From Melioribacteraceae bacterium (lineage in GTDB: Bacteria > Bacteroidota > Ignavibacteria > Ignavibacteriales > Melioribacteraceae), in contig DAOSDY010000001.1 of assembly GCA_035362835.1 (NCBI GenBank), forward strand, positions 1,488,001-1,552,000: 64,000 nt of DNA. Direction: 5' to 3'. Below the pieces are notes generated by a model. It ran no database searches. It saw only the letters and a list, made by a program, of their open reading frames with translations, and had not been told where the DNA came from. The translations under genes were made by a program, and so were the position numbers. Within the stretch, counting starts at the first letter, position 1. The number at the start of each line of letters is the position of its first letter. Shown here piece after piece: positions 62,226 through 64,000 of this stretch.

Positions 62226-64000
62226 CCTTCTTTTTTCTTATTGATAAGAACAAGAATAATTACTCCGCCAATTACCAGGATATTCAGAATTAACGAAAGA
62301 TATTTTCCGAGAGCAAATCCTGCCGGCTGATAAATAAATTCTACTTTGTGTTTTCCTTCCGGAACAACAATTCCCTGAAATCCATGATTAGCTTTATAAA
62401 TTTTGACCTCTGATCCGTCGATATAAGCTTTCCAGCCGGGCATATAAGTTGTCCCGAAGAAAAGGAAGTTGTTTCCTGATGCGTTAACATCCGCCGACAA
62501 ATATTCATCCTTATATTCGGTTATTTTTGAAAAAGCGTCCGGACCCGGTTTATCAATTTTAAAATCCTGATTTTCCACATAAGCTATTTTCTCGGGGTCA
62601 AACCGGTTCTCTTTTATTGAGTTGAGAAGATCCATCGGTGCCTTCTGGCCGACACTATCAACAAAATAAATCCTGGATAAAGAATTGTCGTTCAGGTGAA
62701 CGAATGTTGTCGAATCCGGCGATGTGTAAACAGTAGTAAAAAACTCGAAAGGGAATGGCCTGTCGGTAACAAGGTATTTTACGCCGAGCATTTTCCAGAG
62801 CGTATAATTAGTAGGACCGATTACGTCCATTAAGTCCTGATAACTTCTTGGTTTGGCAGCCGAGTAACCGTAAAAATCCTCCATCAGGAAATAAACATTG
62901 AAATTGGAATTTTGTCCTATGCTTCCTATCGTACCATCCTGTTTCATGTTCATTATTCGGTACGGTTCTTTTTCGTTCTGCTGCTTGATAACAGAGATAT
63001 AATCGGGTTCCCTGAATAGCTGATCGATATTGGAAATATCCTCATAGGCGGCACCACGATTACTTATCCTGAATAGATCGAAAAGGATTAATATCGTTAT
63101 ACCGGTTATAAGAAGTTCTTTATTTATCTTCGATGAAACAAACGCAATCATCAATCCGAATGATAATGCCAGAAGTCCGAATGCAATTTGAAGATCACCT
63201 GTAAACATATCGGACATATATTTCTGAAGTGCGAGAAACATCTGCGACTGCTGATTGTTCCCGAGCGAAGATGCATATTCCGATACCCGTGATGTAAACC
63301 AGGACGAGAAGCTGCTGCTGAATAATAACGTGATAATGAAAATCACGGCAAATGTTATTGCAGTTACTCTTAATCCCTTCTGAATTTTCTCGTTCTTCTC
63401 CTCTCTCAGATTTATCAGTTTCATTACACCGAATCCCGCCAGGACAGGAATTATTATCTGAACAACATGAAGAATCATTGATGGAACACGGAAATTATCG
63501 AAGAAAGGGAAGTAGTAATACATGAAATCATAAATAACCGGGAAGTTCTTACCGAAAGAAATGAGTATATATAATATTACAACACCTCCAAGGAATTGCA
63601 CTACCGGCACCTTCCTTCTTGCTATCATAGCAAATATTGCAAGTGCAAATACAATTACACCCATATACATTGCCGCATCTACAAAAGGCATTTGTCCGAA
63701 ATATGTATTTACTTCAGCATCCTGATTCCCGGATAGAGGACCGTTGTATGTAGACTTTCCGAATCCATAAAACGATGGGATAATAAATGTCATTACCTCA
63801 CCTGGCGAAAACGACCAGCTGGTATTGTACTCATACGAATTTGCCTGAGCAGGAGCGCCGGGATTCTGCAATTCGGTTACGCTTTTTGTTCCTCTTGTAG
63901 AGTAAGGTTTGTATTCGTATAGCTGCGAATAAGTATCGAACGACATCATTAAAGCAACAATTCCCGCAATGAAAGAAACTCCAAGGGTTTTAAAAAGCTG
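62222..64000 (-). CDS. YfhO-type multi-pass membrane protein, N-terminus beyond the window
   Basis: Partial: the open frame continues past position 64000 without a stop or clear start, giving 592 visible residues of the C-terminal part. An ATG at 63949 lies inside a membrane helix (GVSFIAGIVALMM) and is not a likely start. The visible part has about seven further helices, then a soluble domain (about 325-545), then a last helix and the end KKKEG. YfhO-family proteins are linked to glycosylation of lipoteichoic or surface polymers (GT-C-like), so a glycan-modifying role fits the operon. The function is not shown directly. Confidence 0.75.
   Translation of the reverse strand, partial: QLFKTLGVSFIAGIVALMMSFDTYSQLYEYKPYSTRGTKSVTELQNPGAPAQANSYEYNTSWSFSPGEVMTFIIPSFYGFGKSTYNGPLSGNQDAEVNTYFGQMPFVDAAMYMGVIVFALAIFAMIARRKVPVVQFLGGVVILYILISFGKNFPVIYDFMYYYFPFFDNFRVPSMILHVVQIIIPVLAGFGVMKLINLREEKNEKIQKGLRVTAITFAVIFIITLLFSSSFSSWFTSRVSEYASSLGNNQQSQMFLALQKYMSDMFTGDLQIAFGLLALSFGLMIAFVSSKINKELLITGITILILFDLFRISNRGAAYEDISNIDQLFREPDYISVIKQQNEKEPYRIMNMKQDGTIGSIGQNSNFNVYFLMEDFYGYSAAKPRSYQDLMDVIGPTNYTLWKMLGVKYLVTDRPFPFEFFTTVYTSPDSTTFVHLNDNSLSRIYFVDSVGQKAPMDLLNSIKENRFDPEKIAYVENQDFKIDKPGPDAFSKITEYKDEYLSADVNASGNNFLFFGTTYMPGWKAYIDGSEVKIYKANHGFQGIVVPEGKHKVEFIYQPAGFALGKYLSLILNILVIGGVIILVLINKKKEG

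Noticed and set aside
62222..63949. ATG 63949 as the true start of the YfhO-type protein
   Set aside because: It falls inside a membrane helix, and the open frame continues upstream to the window edge, so the gene is only partly visible.
1..64000. CRISPR arrays, tRNA genes, insertion sequences, prophage genes or plasmid origins
   Set aside because: Looking through the sequence I saw no spaced direct repeats of CRISPR type, no tRNA T-loop motif in a spacer, and no transposase, integrase or phage protein.

Overview
The window looks like chromosomal backbone from a Gram-negative bacterium of the Bacteroidota/Chlorobiota superphylum, most likely an Ignavibacteriota-type lineage. The reasons are a carboxypeptidase-regulatory-domain TonB-dependent receptor, M56/BlaI and DUF4097/ECF-sigma loci, an AbgT transporter and a YfhO-type membrane protein. 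Shine-Dalgarno motifs of the AAGGAGG type and TTGnnn/TATAAT-like promoters argue against Bacteroidia proper, which mostly lack them. The DNA is A+T-rich by eye. I see no tRNA, rRNA operon, insertion sequence, prophage or CRISPR array. The only structural RNA gene I recognise is rnpB.

Layout. 1-5.6 kb: an unknown outer-membrane-like protein, an AlkD-type DNA glycosylase, a small membrane protein and a TonB-dependent receptor. 5.6-12 kb: an arginine operon argC-argJ-argB-argR-argG-argH, with two ArgR-box-like palindromes over its promoter. 12-19.2 kb: an M13 metallopeptidase, a NatA/NatB-like ABC exporter, a small unknown protein, an O-methyltransferase and an unknown lipoprotein. 19.2-24.3 kb (minus strand): a GH13 amylase, a triple-PAS histidine kinase, a GNAT acetyltransferase and a TlpA-like thioredoxin. 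24.4-31.7 kb: an AI-2E family permease, an aspartase fused to a cyclic-nucleotide-binding-like domain, rnpB, recJ, a YebC-family gene, ruvC and ruvA. 31.7-38.5 kb: an M56/BlaI pair with a multi-half-site operator candidate, threonine synthase, an NHL-repeat protein and a 5'-nucleotidase-family phosphoesterase. 38.8-46.7 kb: an ECF sigma factor, a HEAT-repeat anti-sigma candidate and two tandem TMGG-repeat proteins; facing them are alkA, a second ECF sigma and a zinc anti-sigma; then a cNMP-like/GAF/HATPase protein whose H-box His is Gln. 46.8-50.2 kb: miaA, a glycosyltransferase and prfA. 50.2-64 kb (minus strand): a lumazine-binding-like protein, a glycosylasparaginase, a complete CMP-pseudaminic acid pathway (pseB, pseC, fused pseG-pseH, pseI, and an SpsF-type pseF candidate), an AbgT transporter, and a glycan assembly/export set (a GT42-like candidate transferase, GT2, Wzx-type flippase and YfhO-type protein running off the end).

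How it fits together. The pseudaminic acid genes and the neighbouring flippase and glycosyltransferases form a plausible surface-glycan system, in which the GT42-like protein is the best candidate for moving the activated nonulosonic acid. Two sigma/anti-sigma loci, the M56/BlaI pair and two sensor kinases make 31-47 kb a dense envelope-stress and signalling area. The most unusual items are the CNB-aspartase fusion, the His-less kinase-like protein, the sigma-HEAT-TMGG operon, the M56 protein with a Phe/Met heptad tail, and the GT42-like protein next to a fused PseGH. All functional statements rest on motif reading of the sequence; no database search was run.
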